Positions 43,900-56,889 of a stretch of DNA of 60,000 nucleotides are shown in pieces (position 1 is the stretch's first letter; every line of letters begins with the position of its first letter). Origin of the DNA: Hydractinia symbiolongicarpus. Its lineage: Eukaryota; Cnidaria; Hydrozoa; Anthoathecata; Hydractiniidae. The stretch covers positions 9,967,001 through 10,027,000 of the forward strand of contig NC_079888.1 of assembly GCF_029227915.1 (NCBI RefSeq), written 5' to 3'. Both the position numbers and the translations under genes were made by a program. A model generated the notes under the pieces. That model was given only the letters and a program-made list of their open reading frames with translations. It did not search any database and had not been told where the DNA came from.

Positions 43900-46660
43900 A
43901 TAACAACTTACCAATGTTTATAAGAAAGCAATTAAATTCCTTGTGGTTACTCGTCAGGGTAAATGTAAGTTAACATACAATACAATTCTCAGCTAATTAA
44001 ATCGCTTTATTTTATCAGGGTTAATGTAAACAAAAGATTTAAAAAATATAAAATGTAGTTGAGGGATGTTTTTCATTCAGCTCATTTAAAAAACATTGTA
44101 AAAAATAGAAGAAAAAATAAATTTTGTCTGTCACAGACAGACACATACACACGCAATTTCCGTATTATTATAAAAGACTTGTTATTTAAACGTTTTTAAA
44201 CGAAATAGACAACAGCAGTAACAATGTTAATTGCCCGCAACTTTGCTATGTATAATTTAACACAATTTCTTTCCCTGCGATTTTACAAGCCATCACGATA
44301 AATTTAATTAGAACACAATAACCTAAATTCCTAGCTAATAAAATGCTTTATTTTAACACATGTTTTTGCACCAATTAAAAATGTCAACAAAAGTTTTATA
44401 AAATACAGGATATAGCATTCATAGGATGTTGTTTACTTTGCCTTTATGGACAGACAGACAACGTATTTTTATAGGAGACTAGTTAGTGCTTTTTACCACA
44501 AAACGATTTGCTGTCAAATTCATTAAAAAGACTCCAACATTACAAAATTAAAACTTTTATAATAAATGTACAAAAATAACAACAATATTAATGGACCGTG
44601 ACTCTACCCGTACAATAATAGAGAACTTTTTTATGAGGATGCGTAAAATAATACAGAACATATTTATAGGGGATGTTTAAAATCATTAAAAAGGGTGCAA
44701 ATAAATAACAATGATTAACTTCCCGTGGCTTGTGCCGCACAACTCTCAGCAATTGCACTCCCTGTGGTTTTAAAATCGACACAGCAAGTTTAAGTAGGCA
44801 TACAATAAAATTGTCACGTGATTTGCCCTAGCCAATTCAAAACGTAAACAGTCAAAATTCTTTTTTCGACAAAAATGACATACTTCTACCTTTAACGGAA
44901 AATGAAAACATCTAATTTCCTGTTAAAGACATGAATTTTCGGTATTATTATAAGAGATTTTTTATGACAAATGTAATAAAAAATATTCTCTAACAAAAAT
45001 GACATCAAATAACATTTATGCTTAATCTGACGTTTTATCTTATTTAATGTGGCAATAATATTCATGCTTTTTTACACAATTTTAAAATTAAAGTGAACAG
45101 AAATGCACACCTTAACCATTTGAATTTTTTTTATAATTTTAAATTTTTTTTATTAAAAAATATTAGGCTTCCGGCAATTTTTTCCATAACTGAAACTTTG
45201 CACTGACTTCCATATATTCTAAGACAAGGCACATATATTTGTGCTCTTGATTCTCTTTAAATCCCTTTTTTAAAAATATTTCCCCCAAAAGAATTTTTAA
45301 TTGGAAATACTCTTTTTCCTCCTTCTCAAAAACACAATTAAATGCAATACTTTTGCGAAGCAATTGAGCTCTCCGAGCGGAGCGAAAGTGTGAAGCAAGT
45401 TTGCTATGCGAAGTATACTAACAAACTGAAATATTTCTACCCCGCTGTAGAACCCTTACACTTGTTACAAATTGCTACAAACCTGTTGCTACCAATATTA
45501 AGCCAAATGTATTAGAAGTTCTGTTTCTTGTTTAAAAGGGTGAGCATTATAATTCACATTTATAATAGCGGCAAGGAAGGAAATCACAGTTACGTATATA
45601 TATATAGATTTAGATTGATCTAGCTATTACTGGTCTCTTCTCTGATTCACCAAAGGAGAGAAACTAAAATGGTACACAGTAAGTTGTGGCAAAAAGCATG
45701 TCTGAAAATCTTTGATGAACTTACATGTCTGGTTTTTCTATTTGTTTATTTTTTCAACTTATAAAGCTTCTGAGAAATGGCTATTTGCCTGTAACTCGAT
45801 GTGTTGCTGTTAAGTACAGCAGAATTTTTTTAACTGCAGTTGGTCCGGCTAAAATAACAAAATAAACAAAAATATAAATGTGGTTAACAGTTCCTGTTAC
45901 AAACAAGCGACAATTTCCCAAGAGCTTTGTAGGGCAGTGTAGGGTAGTCAATAACATTTATTGCAAAATAGTAAAGTTACGAAGCATATAGTTTTGTGGT
46001 ATAGAAAGCATGATTTCCTTTAACTTGCGAAGTTCCTGCAACAGTGGTACTTAATTAATTAACCATGTTCTAAAACTACATCTTGTTGTGTTTTAAGATG
46101 ATTTCAATGCAATTCACACTGATATCACAATTAGAAACAGAATATATCTTAGTCCTTAAAATCTACAACGTGCAACTAAATTATAACTAACTAAGCGGTA
46201 GCTGATTGCTATATACAAGATACAACATAGCACCAGTACTGTTACCAACATGGACACAGAGAAGCAACAATTACACGGTTATAAATGTTTACCGATACTG
46301 AACTAGATATGCTGGTTGGGCGTGTAATTACAAAGTAGTTTGATAGGTAGCTATTGTTGATGTAATACTTTTCCAACAAAATTAAAATTTGATATATTTT
46401 TAATTTCAGTATTTAGTATAAAATATGGTCTATAAAAAGATCTATGGGTTCACTTGTTTTACCTACTTTAGGCATGGAGATTTTCGCCCATGATTGCTAT
46501 TTGCTTCGTCTATGACTATTGTATAGAAAGGTATGTTTTGCCTAAAATTCACCTCCAAAGAAACATCACCTTAGGCCGAGAGAAATTACATTACAATTTT
46601 TTTGTACTAGACATATTCAAAGACAAATGCGAGAAAATTTCATTATACATTGGGAAATAT
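43900..46660 (+). repeat. Decayed G-family repeats
   Basis: Ends of the family recur: GTCTGTCACAGACAGACAC then CCGTATTATTATAAAAGA (about 44125-44170), GACAGACAGACAACG (about 44450) and CGGTATTATTATAAGAGA (about 44940). Between them are motifs such as CCCGTGGCTTGTGCCG. Boundaries are unclear. Confidence 0.5.
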
Positions 46661-46666
46661 AATATA

Positions 46667-47113
46667 CTAGTATTTAGTCCCGTGGAAAAATCCGCTATAT
46701 ACACCAAATAAAAAAACAGCGAAATAGTGAGCGAAATTAACCATGAAATTCATTGTTCTTTTCGTCAAAACGTTTTGTTGTTAATTTCATTCAAGCGGGA
46801 ATAAATAAAACCCATATGTTTTTTATATAACAATGGACACGTGCTTAAGGGAATAATAAAAATTAATTACCCGTGACTTTTGTGTAATAAAGTTTACATC
46901 ATTACACTAAGGTTTTTATGAGAACAATAAAATAAATTAGCCGTGACTTTTTTAAAACAAAAATTTTATATCAATTTGAAAAAGGCACACAAAAGATAGA
47001 ATAAAAATAAAAGTTTAGCAAAAAGGAACATGTTGCCGCGGCTGTTTCGTTAGAAATAAAACACATCCACTTTGCCTGTTACAGACACACGGAACTGGCG
47101 TATTATTATATAG
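46667..47113 (+). repeat. G-family repeat, copy of about 450 bp
   Basis: The 5' end is CTAGTATTTAGTCCCGTGG with a GTGGAAAAATCC hairpin. The 3' end is TTTGCCTGTTACAGACACACG and CGTATTATTATATAGA. The next copy follows immediately. Confidence 0.75.
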
Positions 47114-47532
47114 ACTAGTATTTAGTCCCGTGGAAAAATCCACTATAGATACCGAATAAAATAACAGCGAAATAGTGAGCGAAATTAACCATAAATTTCA
47201 TTGTTTTTTTCGTCAAAACGTTTTGTTGTTAATTCCATTCAAGGGGGGATAATAAAACCAATATGTTTTTCATATAACAGTAGACAATAGACACGTGCTA
47301 AAGGGAATAACAAAAATTAATTACCCATGACTTTTGTGTAATTAAGTCATCACATAAAGGTTTTTATAAGAACAATAAAATAAATTAACCGTGACTTTTT
47401 TTAAAAGAAAAATTTTAAATAGTTTGAAAAATCACACAAAAGACAAAATAAAAATAAAAGTTTAGCAAAAGTGACATGTTACCGCGGCTGTTTCTTTAGA
47501 AAAAATAACACATCCATTATTATATAGATAAT
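47114..47532 (+). repeat. G-family repeat, adjacent copy
   Basis: About 85-90% identical to the previous copy. Its 3' end is shortened to CATCCATTATTATATAGAT. Confidence 0.75.
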
Positions 47533-47539
47533 GTCAACC

Positions 47540-48970
47540 TAAATTTGTGCAACCAGGTATGGGAAGTCTAATGGATCGTACGGTTAGCTTGCTTACATCA
47601 ATACAAAAATATTTAAAGGGCTCAACTCCGTTCCTAAGGCCTACATTTACTTTTTTACTAAAGCAAACCAAGCTAATCGCATTCTGCATGTCAGACCATT
47701 CTGTAAACTACCTCTTTAAACGCTTCGCTAGTGCGGTAGCTAAACATAATAAAGTAATAACGTTTGTTAGCTAGGTTGCAACGTTATAAACGTATAATTC
47801 TAGAAAACAAAAGTCCCTCTTTGGTCCCTAGTTGTAGGTAATTAAAATCCTGAAATAATGACATTTGAGCTATGTTTGTAGCCAAGAAAGGCCATAACAA
47901 TGTTTTAGCTACCCTTGCAGACGATAGGTAGTTCCTGATACAAAATATTTTGGTAGCCAAAATCTTAATATTGGTTTAATTAAGGTTTATATGTACATAA
48001 AAACTTTATTAAATATTCCTAAAAATGTTAAAGCGCATAGAAAACAAATATTTTGCAAATACAAAGGACCTTGAAAATGGCTACCGATACCGAAGAGAGT
48101 ATATATGAAGCACAGAATGTGATTTTGTGCTTTTAATTTAGTGATATTCAGAAGCTGCTGTTGACATGCCCTATAATTGCAATAATACAAATGCATGGAA
48201 TCGCATATTCGAAATAATCTCACGTCCTTTTGGTTTTCATTTTCCCGCTATTTGGATTTTACTCTGGACGGAGGTCGTGACTGTGACTTTGTATTTTACA
48301 ACAGTTAAGAACTAATTTAAATGGATAATTTAATTTATATAAATTTGTTGAGGCTGTTAGAGAGCTGGAGTGAAATTTTGTATGAATATGCTAATATCTT
48401 GCATGAACGAATCAAACGACGAAATAATAGTTTTTCACAAAAAGTTCTAATTTCGAGGCTATTCAGACCATACGAATGTGTACGGTATGCAGAGCGTTTA
48501 ATGATATAAAGGTCCTTATAGAACAATTGCTTCTATGATACGAAATATATCTTACGTAAAGATAGGTGACATTTCATTGATTCTCATTAACAAATAGATA
48601 TAGTTCTTTTTTAAGACGTAGTAGGTTAAAAATATAAATGGTAACATCGCCTGTTATACTTAACACGTGTTTAAAACTGCAATGTCTGTGTAAACAATAC
48701 GTAAACGATGTTCGTGGATAAGATTGATACGATTAATGGCGACATGTCCACAGAGCATCAATATCAAAGGACAGTGGAAAAAATGAGTAAAAAAATTTTA
48801 AACAACTCTTCTCTTATTGTCCAATATATACACAGGGATCCTTTGAATTACATATGCTAACTAAACGAGATACCAAATAGATTAACAGTTGCAGTCAACA
48901 TAATTTAAAAATTTTAATAAAACAAATAATGCAGTATTGGTAAATCAGTTGTTAACATATTTTTTATTAT
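47540..48970. other. No confident gene
   Basis: Two modest open frames (47547-47774 and 48321-48509, plus strand) lack any recognisable motif, signal peptide or splice context. The rest is AT-rich. Confidence 0.45.
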
Positions 48971-48977
48971 TATTAGG

Positions 48978-49660
48978 TACTAGTCGATAAAGCCCGTGGA
49001 AAAATCCACTTAGGCAGGATAAAAATGAAAAAAGCGTCATTTTAATTTTGATGACGTCAGCAACCCATCCACACAAAAAAATTAGCACCTTGTTTTCACG
49101 TTGCTTAAACTGCTGATCAAGAAAATGTTTATGATCATGTGCTTTTGATGAGCAGTTAATGAGATATAAGGGCTTAAAAAATTTTGCTGACGTCAGCAAT
49201 GACCCGTTAAAACTGTAAAACAAATTATAAAATATTTGTATACTCCTTGAAACGCTGATCAAGAAAATGTATAGGACTATGTACTTTTGACAAACGGTTG
49301 CAGAGATATTAAGGTTTGAAGGTTTTTTGATGACGTCATTAACCCATCCATTCCGAAACGGATTTGGGGACCCAGGTTTGGGAAGCTTGCCTATATTGGT
49401 CCTAGGTGGTCCCTAGTTACCCACGCGGTGAAAAATCATTGACGTCACCACTTCGTTTCCAAGTTATTTGACCTCAAAGTTTTAGGTGCACTGTAATGGC
49501 TTCATTAATTAATATATAGGATATATATAAAGTAGTGTTATTGACGTCGCGCCGAAACGTTATAAAATTTAACATTTGAGACATAATTTTTTCGGCGACA
49601 TCAAAGGAATATGAGGATATCCACTATGACCGTCACATACACTTCGTATTATTATATAAG
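48978..49660 (+). repeat. G-family repeat, 0.68-kb form
   Basis: It starts CTAGTCGATAAAGCCCGTGG, has repeated inner segments (GACGTCAGCAA, TGATCAAGAAAATGT twice), and ends CGTATTATTATATAAGA. Reversed pieces of this form are found at 24.6-24.9 kb and in each tandem unit. Confidence 0.75.
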
Positions 49661-49662
49661 AT

Positions 49663-52582
49663 AGACAATAAGGCCCATGGAAAAATCCACTTAGGCAAAA
49701 GGCCTATGAAAAAATCCACTTAGGCAAAGGGCCTATGAAAAATAGGTTGCTTTAGATGTTTTTCTGACGTCAGCAATGCATATAAAAATAAATGTTCTTA
49801 AAATCTTACACAAAATGTCAAATGTCAAATCGCATTAAATCCTCCACACAAATCTTACGCAAAATAAAAAATAACAGCTTGCAAGGTGTAAAATCTAGTT
49901 GATAAAAAGTTACAACAACGACACTTAGAACATCAACACTCACAACACCAACCTCACAAAACCGACAGTAAGAACACCGACAGTCACAACACCAACAGCT
50001 ACAACACGGATAATAACAATGTCAGAATTAACGCATCTCAAATATGTAGTGATTATGTTGAAAACCCTTAGTATTTTATTCTAAAATGTCAAAAGGAGGC
50101 CTGCAAGAGCACAACTCAACAAAAATAAGTTTTTTACACATTTTAAATATTGTCTTTCCCTTAGAAGCTTATACGAAAATATGAAAAAGCCATAGTTTGG
50201 AAAACATCAAATTTAAATCGAGAAAAATCAGTCATTTCTGTTGCATACCATCCTCTCCCACAAAAATTTACCCAAAATGTAAAAATCAACCAGTTAAGAA
50301 CACAAAAATTTTCTCTTTTAGTTCCGTACTACCCTTTAGCAACAATTTTAAACCTAAATGTCAAAAAATCAATGAGCAAAGAATAAACTTGAATTAATAA
50401 AGATCATTTTGTGTAGAGCTTGAAACAATAATCAAAATAATGTATAGAATCATGTACAACATCAACAATAACAATAAAGTCAAAAATAACACATCTCAAA
50501 TATTTTCTTCTTGAAAACCTTTAATAATTCAATTAGAAGTGTCAAAAAACATCAAATTTATATCTGGAAAATCATTTCTTCGATTACATACTATCCTGTT
50601 CCCAAAAAATATACACAAATTGTAAAAATGAACAGGTTAAGAACACAATTTTTTTTTCCTTAGTATGATGATCTGTAGTGACATTTACCAACAATTTTAA
50701 ACGTGAATGTCAAAAATGAATAAGGAGTAAATTTGAATCAACAAAGATATTATTTCTGGAAAACAGAGTGTATATACGGTCCGTCCTCACAAAAGTTAAC
50801 ACAAAATGTAAAACAGATCGGTTTTTGAGGAGCACATCCAAATCAACAAAAAATCAGTTCATTTAGCATGTTCTATATTGCCATTGCGCAAAAATCTTCC
50901 ACAAAAAAGTTATGAAACACATCAAATTATAGAAAAATCAGGCATTATATACATAAAATATAAAAAACAAAAAAGTTTTAGTCAGACCAATTACTAATTT
51001 TTTCATCATCACCAAACACAGTTATTACCACAATTTTAAAATTCTTAACAAAAACGTGAAACCATGGAATTTACTTCCAGCAAAAATGACATCAAATATA
51101 TATAGTTTAGTTCTCCCCAACAAAAGTTTATAACACGAACTATGAAAAAGCCATTAGCTTACACAACAGCCTTTAGTGGAGGCCAATTCCACAAAATTTG
51201 TTCTTTCAGTATATTGCATGTGGTCTTTTCCCCACAAAATTTTACACAAAATTTTAAAAAGCAGTAGTTTGCAACACAAGCAAAAACACAAACAACTTTA
51301 CCATCCTCTCATAAATTAAAATAAAGTCATAAGCCCACGTAAATTTCCAATCAAATGTCTACAACCCCCTGTTAACATAACCTGGTATTATACATGCAGT
51401 CTGACAAAAGTTTAACAGAATGTCAGAAATAAAACAATAAAAAATAACTTTAACACACACGCTTTAAATTCTGAAAAAATTTATTGCACTGGTCATATTG
51501 CACGTAGTCCCCTGTGAAAATGTGAAAATAATTATACTCTTATGGGCATAAAAATACAAACTACTATCCTGCCAAAGCAAGTCTTTGAAAGATTTTGTAG
51601 GTAGCTAGCTAGCTTGTTACATCATAATTCGTGATCATAAAAGAAAAGAAGTTTGGAAACTAAGGTAGCTGGCTACAGATAACTAAAAAAGAGGAATAAC
51701 AATATAAGTCATAGGTTAGAGCAAGCCATGGGATGAGGAGCAGGCATTGGAGGCTAACATTAGCTAGCTAACAGTAGCTAAGAGCCCCAGTTAAATACAC
51801 TTAAACTGGGAATACTTAGCTAAAACTAAAGCTAGCTATTTATGCTTAGTAAAACACAAATAAAGAGAAACAATAGTAATGTAAAAATGATAACATTACA
51901 GTGAGCAGTAAGTTCAACATACCAAAGTTTTCCGTTTGTTAGTCAGCTAACAGCTTTATGTAGCATTTTGAATTTTAGGACAAACACATTAGTTACGCGC
52001 CAGGGATACATTAATTATGCAACAAAAACATTTACCAATATGGTGGTTAGGTTTTTTTTAAAAAAAAGCGGTAAAATATAAAACTTCAAGAATTTGAGGC
52101 TTTTCTTGGAAAATGCGAGTCTGCTTGATCCACATAAAAACTAAACGTCTGAAAACACAAAGTTCTTACTATTATTGATTTCAAAGCCACTTCAAACTAT
52201 AGCCTTTATTTTGTACTTCTAAACTTACTACTTTACTTCTTTACTTCTAGCTCTAGCTACCACTTCTTACTTCACTTCTTGGACTTTTTTTCTCTGAATT
52301 ACTTCTTTCACTTTATTCAAGACGAAGGGACCGTTCTTTTGTTGTTGTTTTTTTCGGTGTCGAGGGACACCATTTTTGTAAAGAAAGCCGTTAAAATTTT
52401 TTCAGCAAATCAAGTTGCTCCAATTTGATCACGTGTTGTAAACAAAGTAAACTCGCTAGCAAAATGGATATAACTTTTTCGGAGACTTCAAAGGAAATTT
52501 CGGCTACGTCAAAGGAAAATGAACACATCGACTTTGCCTGTCACAGACAGACGGACACACTTAGCGTAATATTATATAGATT
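49663..52582 (+). repeat. G-family repeat, 2.9-kb form with internal tandem repeats
   Basis: The 5' end AATAAGGCCCATGGAAAAATCC is followed by two further imperfect copies of the 31-bp start (to about 49742). A CAACACC-rich tract lies at 49915-50020. Degenerate repeats containing CACAAAA, a T-run and ACACAAAATGTAAAAA fill 50.2-51.3 kb. The 3' end is TTTGCCTGTCACAGACAGAC, GGACACAC and TAATATTATATAGA. No protein is encoded. Confidence 0.6.
49671..49742 (+). repeat. Three tandem copies of the G-family 5' start (about 31 bp)
   Basis: Units AAGGCCCATGG..., AAGGCCTATGA... and AGGGCCTATGA... each carry AAAAATCCACTTAGGCAAA or the start of it. Confidence 0.75.
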
Positions 52583-53485
52583 ATGTGTTATTGAAAGCAT
52601 ATAACGTATATAACGCACAATTACAAAGTAAAAATGACCAAAAAGTTCCTCACATATATTGGATATCCCTTAAACTTACTTGACTTTTAACTAAAGTTTT
52701 TTAACAAAAATTACCTTCTTAAAGCTAGTAACAGCATTTTCTAACAATTACATCTTCTTGTGTTGTCTCTGTTCCCTCGTAAAAACAAACTTTCGATTTA
52801 CTGATATTTATACATTTTACAGACGTAGCTTATTTTACTGCGCAAAGGAATACTGCAGGAAAATTTATTCCTTTTTTAGAAAACAAAATTAAAAAAGTAG
52901 CAAATTTATCATAAATAATAGTTATTCATCAACAGGTTGTCTATACGTCTACGTGATTTTGAAGTATGTATCATTTTGAGTGGTCTGTTTACTACAAAGC
53001 GTTCTTCAAATGTGCGGGGATTGAGCTTATTAAATCGTTTTGTAGCGCCTTTAATGTTATTTTCAGTTATAAAACACCCGACTTTCAAATGGTTTAAAAA
53101 CAACTTGCACTAAAATATATCATCTTCCTAAGCTTTATTTTCATTAAACATTGAACGAACGATAATGTTAATGATAAGGGGAAGATCCATCACCAGCTAA
53201 AAAGGAAGAACCTTTACCAGCTAAAGCCACCCCAAACCTGCCACAACGATTGATTTTAACCTGAATCTTTCTTATGAAATTCAATTTAATCAGTCATTTA
53301 GGTATATACTAGCGAAGTGTTAGCAATACAAATGTTGTGAAAGCTTGAAATCTTCCCGGTTTTTTTTTATGTTTTTAGAATAATGTTTGAAATTGCAAAT
53401 AAATACAATTCAATATGACTTATGAGTTATCCTTTGGGAAACTAATAATAATATAATTATAATAACTGATTTATTTCAAGCCTAT
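52583..53485. other. No recognised feature
   Basis: AT-rich. The minus-strand frame at 52909-53103 has no recognisable motif. Confidence 0.45.
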
Positions 53486-53489
53486 GCAT

Positions 53490-54034
53490 AAATTACATAG
53501 TTCTTCTTCTGGAAATATATACGTAAGTATATAAATAAAATAGCGTAAAGTAAAAAAGAAACACAACGAAAATTAAACATTAATTGCCCCAGTATGCAGA
53601 AGTAAATCTGGTAGAATAAAGACATTGGTATAAGGATTAGGATAACATCATAGGCGCGTAAATGAACGAACAGGAATGGGTAGCACTTGTGGACCACTAA
53701 ATTGTCCAACGTACTCCACATGGCTAAAAAATTTCCCATCTAGACTTCGTACCCAGTGAAAACATCTCTCCACAGTCTTTTCATACTCTGCTTAAATACC
53801 CTTGTTATCGCAACTCAGTTCTTACTAGTCTAACATGAAAATCACAACGAGTACGTTATCTCTTGCTTTCCCAATTATCATGTTACTAGGAAGACTGGAG
53901 TCATTATTTTCTTCCTCGAACACTTCAAAGCATTTCTTTCCTTTGTTATTACATGTATATTCGAGAGCAATTAATAAGCGGCCATTACCATCGATACCCT
54001 TTAATACTTTAATATCAAGGTGCCAAAGCTGCAC
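53490..54034 (-). pseudogene. Second rve integrase relic
   Basis: On the minus strand WHLDIKVLKGIDGNGRLL is followed by LEYTCNNKGKKCFEVFEE and LPSNMIIGKARDN, where the family has LPSRVRSDxGxEN. After stops it continues MKRLWRDVFTGY (family NQRIERLWRDVFxG) and LVVHKCYPFLFVHL. The second catalytic Asp (SDxG) is Ala here and the Glu of QRIE is altered. It belongs to a different subfamily from the copy at 0.1-1.3 kb. Confidence 0.65.
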
Positions 54035-54059
54035 TTTTTTATATAGATATAGATAGGTA

Positions 54060-55480
54060 TATATATACTAATTCGGGTATATAACTTCACAATAAAAATA
54101 AATACGAGAAATTTGATTGATGATAACATTTCTTATTTTATTTTAATGGATATTTCGTTTTGTTACTACAAGACATTATCAATGTAAATTGTTACAATTA
54201 TCTCACAAGTCTTTTAATATAATCCCTTACTTCTTTAATATTTAAATTTTGTAGGTGTCATTCTTTTTCTCTTTCTCTCTTAACCACGTGGTTATATTGT
54301 TAAAGAATCAGTCCAATGCAACAAGAAGCACGTGTATATCGAAACACTGGCACAAAGAATAATTATAATAGGAGAAAAATGGAATAAAAATAGATTTTAT
54401 ACGTTGTTAGATTACATATTATGTCTCAATTTGTTTCTTTTTCATATATTTTTTATTCTTTTTTAATATTTTTAATTTCTTTATTCACGGTTATAATTCG
54501 ATTTCTATTTTAAAATGAAAATTGTTTTTAGCTGTCTGAAAAACAATAGGACACGTTTTGTTAAAATGCAAAACAGTTTGTTTCCCCATCCGCGTGGTTT
54601 TAACCTGATTCTTCTTACATCCGAAAATATCTTTTTATGCAATTTTAATTGCTAATTGTTTGTTTTTTTGTTTATTCACTTACTGATTATTTATGTTATC
54701 ATCTGCTAGCATATAAATAATCAAAAAGAGTAACCGAAGGGAAGGGTCTACACAAAAATGAACAGCTTAAAGACACAGTCATATTGAAGAGGTTAGAGGA
54801 CATTATTTTTTGTTTCTTTGAATTAACTCTTCTTTTTAGCATTATTTTATTATTTATTAATTTAACCATGCCAATAAAGTGATTCTTGGTAAGGCGATAG
54901 TGTTATTAATATTTCGATACCACTACATCACTCAGACCGAACATATTAAGATCCAACAATAAAACTGAACCTATATCTACACAAAGATGTAACTGTTTAA
55001 ATTAAAAAAAAGTTTAAAATAGTAAATTTAGCTCTAAACACATGGTTCGGATCTTTTTGTTTACAAAGTGAAAAATGAAAAAAGAAAAGAAAAAGTCGTG
55101 AAAGGATATATTAAAAATGAATAATTAAAATACTTATCACGTTGTATATTAAATGCTATATTTCTGTGATATTTACTTCAACACTTTTCCGAAGATTATT
55201 CATCTGCATGTCTCGCTAATTCCTGTCTTGATGACTAATCCGTTACAGACGGAAAGGAGGAACAATGGAGGGAGTTTCCAAAAGAAAAGGAGCGAATTCG
55301 AATATTTAAACCAGCGCAAGTTCTTTTTACTTTTAAAAAAAAACAATCTGTGAGATAGAGCGTCGATTATTTAATTAGTGACTTGTTTGTAACACTTTGA
55401 ATAATAAAAAATAAAAAATAAACTAAATATAACCTTTTTTCTTTTTTAAAAAATGCGGTATTATTTATATTGTTAATTTT
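54060..55480. other. No recognised feature
   Basis: Very AT-rich intergenic sequence. No convincing coding or repeat signal. Confidence 0.5.
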
Positions 55481-55489
55481 TTAGGGTTG

Positions 55490-55498
55490 TATATAAAT
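55490..55498 (+). promoter_or_regulatory. Candidate TATA box of the second secreted Cys-rich gene
   Basis: TATATAAAT lies 95 bp before the start codon at 55585, mirroring the first paralog. Confidence 0.45.
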
Positions 55499-55584
55499 AC
55501 AAAAAACGCAAGGTGGAAACAGTTCACTTGATTGACAACTACAAAGTCACAAGAAAACTAGAAGAAGAAACAATCTCAGACACC

Positions 55585-56887
55585 ATGGCAAAAAATATTT
55601 CAGTACAAATTCTGGTTTGTCTTTTCTATGCAGCAACTGTTCATTCATTACATTTGCGTGAATCAGAGGATAACATTAAAAGGGTGCGTAAATAATTGGA
55701 TTATATTTGCTCTGTTCTCAATTTTTATAATCTTACAATGTACGTTTCTCGAAATCCATGGGCTCTTTTCAAAATTAGTAGTGTTTATATTTATAAAATC
55801 GCGCTTTTTTTGTTTGTTAAGAAGACCATTTTGGTAACAGCATCTTCGCAATAAAGTAGACGATGGAATTCTTAAAAATGATTAGTGAGAGACACAATAT
55901 GTTGTTTTTTTAATCTGATCTGCTAAATTTTGTTAAAAAGTCTGACGAAAAAGTTTTAACACATTAACGCATCGAACTTTTAAAAACTGTTGAAAACAGG
56001 ACTAGAGTCTACATTTTAGGGTAAAGCGCGGAGAAACGTTGATGGCCGGCAAAAGGTTCATAAAAACACACACAAAACAAAACAACCATGGATAAATCTT
56101 ACAGTCAAAATAGGTTTTGTTATCTTCACAATTGATAAGTTTGTTAAAATGAAATTTCATTTCAAATTTGTTCCGAAAAATCTGCGCATCTATAAACAAC
56201 ATATTTTTTGAAGGTCTCATTTACGAACTTTGTTTATCTCTTGATAAAAAAAAAACACTTCAAGATGCAATAAAAAATGTCCACATAGAAGGTTCATGGG
56301 TAGTTATAAAATTAACATTGAGTTTTGACAAGATAATTTTTAATCACAATTAACGTTCTGTTGATTTTATACTTAATATAATAAAAACTGGGCTAAAATC
56401 GTCGAAGTATTAGAAACTGTTTGCCACATAGTTCGCCCCGCCTAACATCCTTGAAACTTCTACTACAAATACCTCGACACGTTTTTAAAAATCAATATAT
56501 TCTACTGTATTCTCAGCGATCAAAATTGTAAGTTCCAAAAATTCCTAAAGCAACCCTCCTATTTTTCAGGGCGTGGTAAAATCATCCATATTTTGCGATA
56601 CTTTTCCAAGTTTATGTGGTTTTGTTAAACATGCAGAAGGATACAGCGACATCTACCGAGGGAAAAAAGTGAACTCAGGAAAACCATTTGGCCAAACAAA
56701 ACGAGTTTTCTCAGATGTTGGAGAAAGCATGTCCGATAGCGTTGAAGACATCCAGCAAGCAAAGAGAGTTTTGGAAAGATATTTTCAAGTACAAGAGGAA
56801 AATAAATGTTGGGATAAATGTTCATGGCTCAAGTTCATCGTGCAGACATACAATGCTTGTTATCGTAGATGTGAACGGTCAAAATAA
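55585..56887 (+). CDS. Secreted Cys-rich protein, paralog 2 (two exons)
   Basis: Exon 1 (55585-55683) encodes a signal peptide (core VQILVCLFYAATVHS) and a short acidic/basic stretch ending NIKR at the donor GTGCGT. The intron is 886 bp, ending TTTTTCAG. Exon 2 (56570-56887) is in phase 0 and encodes 105 residues to TAA, for a total of 138. The mature part has six Cys: one C-x6-C (CDTFPSLC) and the C-terminal C-x3-C-x12-C-x3-C, with a longer dibasic-containing linker (QTKRVF, QAKRVLERY) between them. The ATG at 55585 is chosen because the signal peptide starts there; an earlier in-frame GTG is unlikely. Exon 1 length, intron phase and Cys spacing all match paralog 1, so common descent is likely although other residues have diverged. 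Function unknown. Confidence 0.75.
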
Positions 56888-56889
56888 AA

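Noticed and set aside
45163-45363. Minus-strand 66-codon frame
   Set aside because: No motif, no splice context, surrounded by decayed repeats.
49915-50020. CRISPR-like array from CAACACC-type repeats
   Set aside because: There are no constant repeats with unique spacers. It is a degenerate microsatellite in a eukaryotic repeat.
53835-54056. Plus-strand frame of 73 codons
   Set aside because: It is the antisense shadow of the integrase relic on the minus strand.
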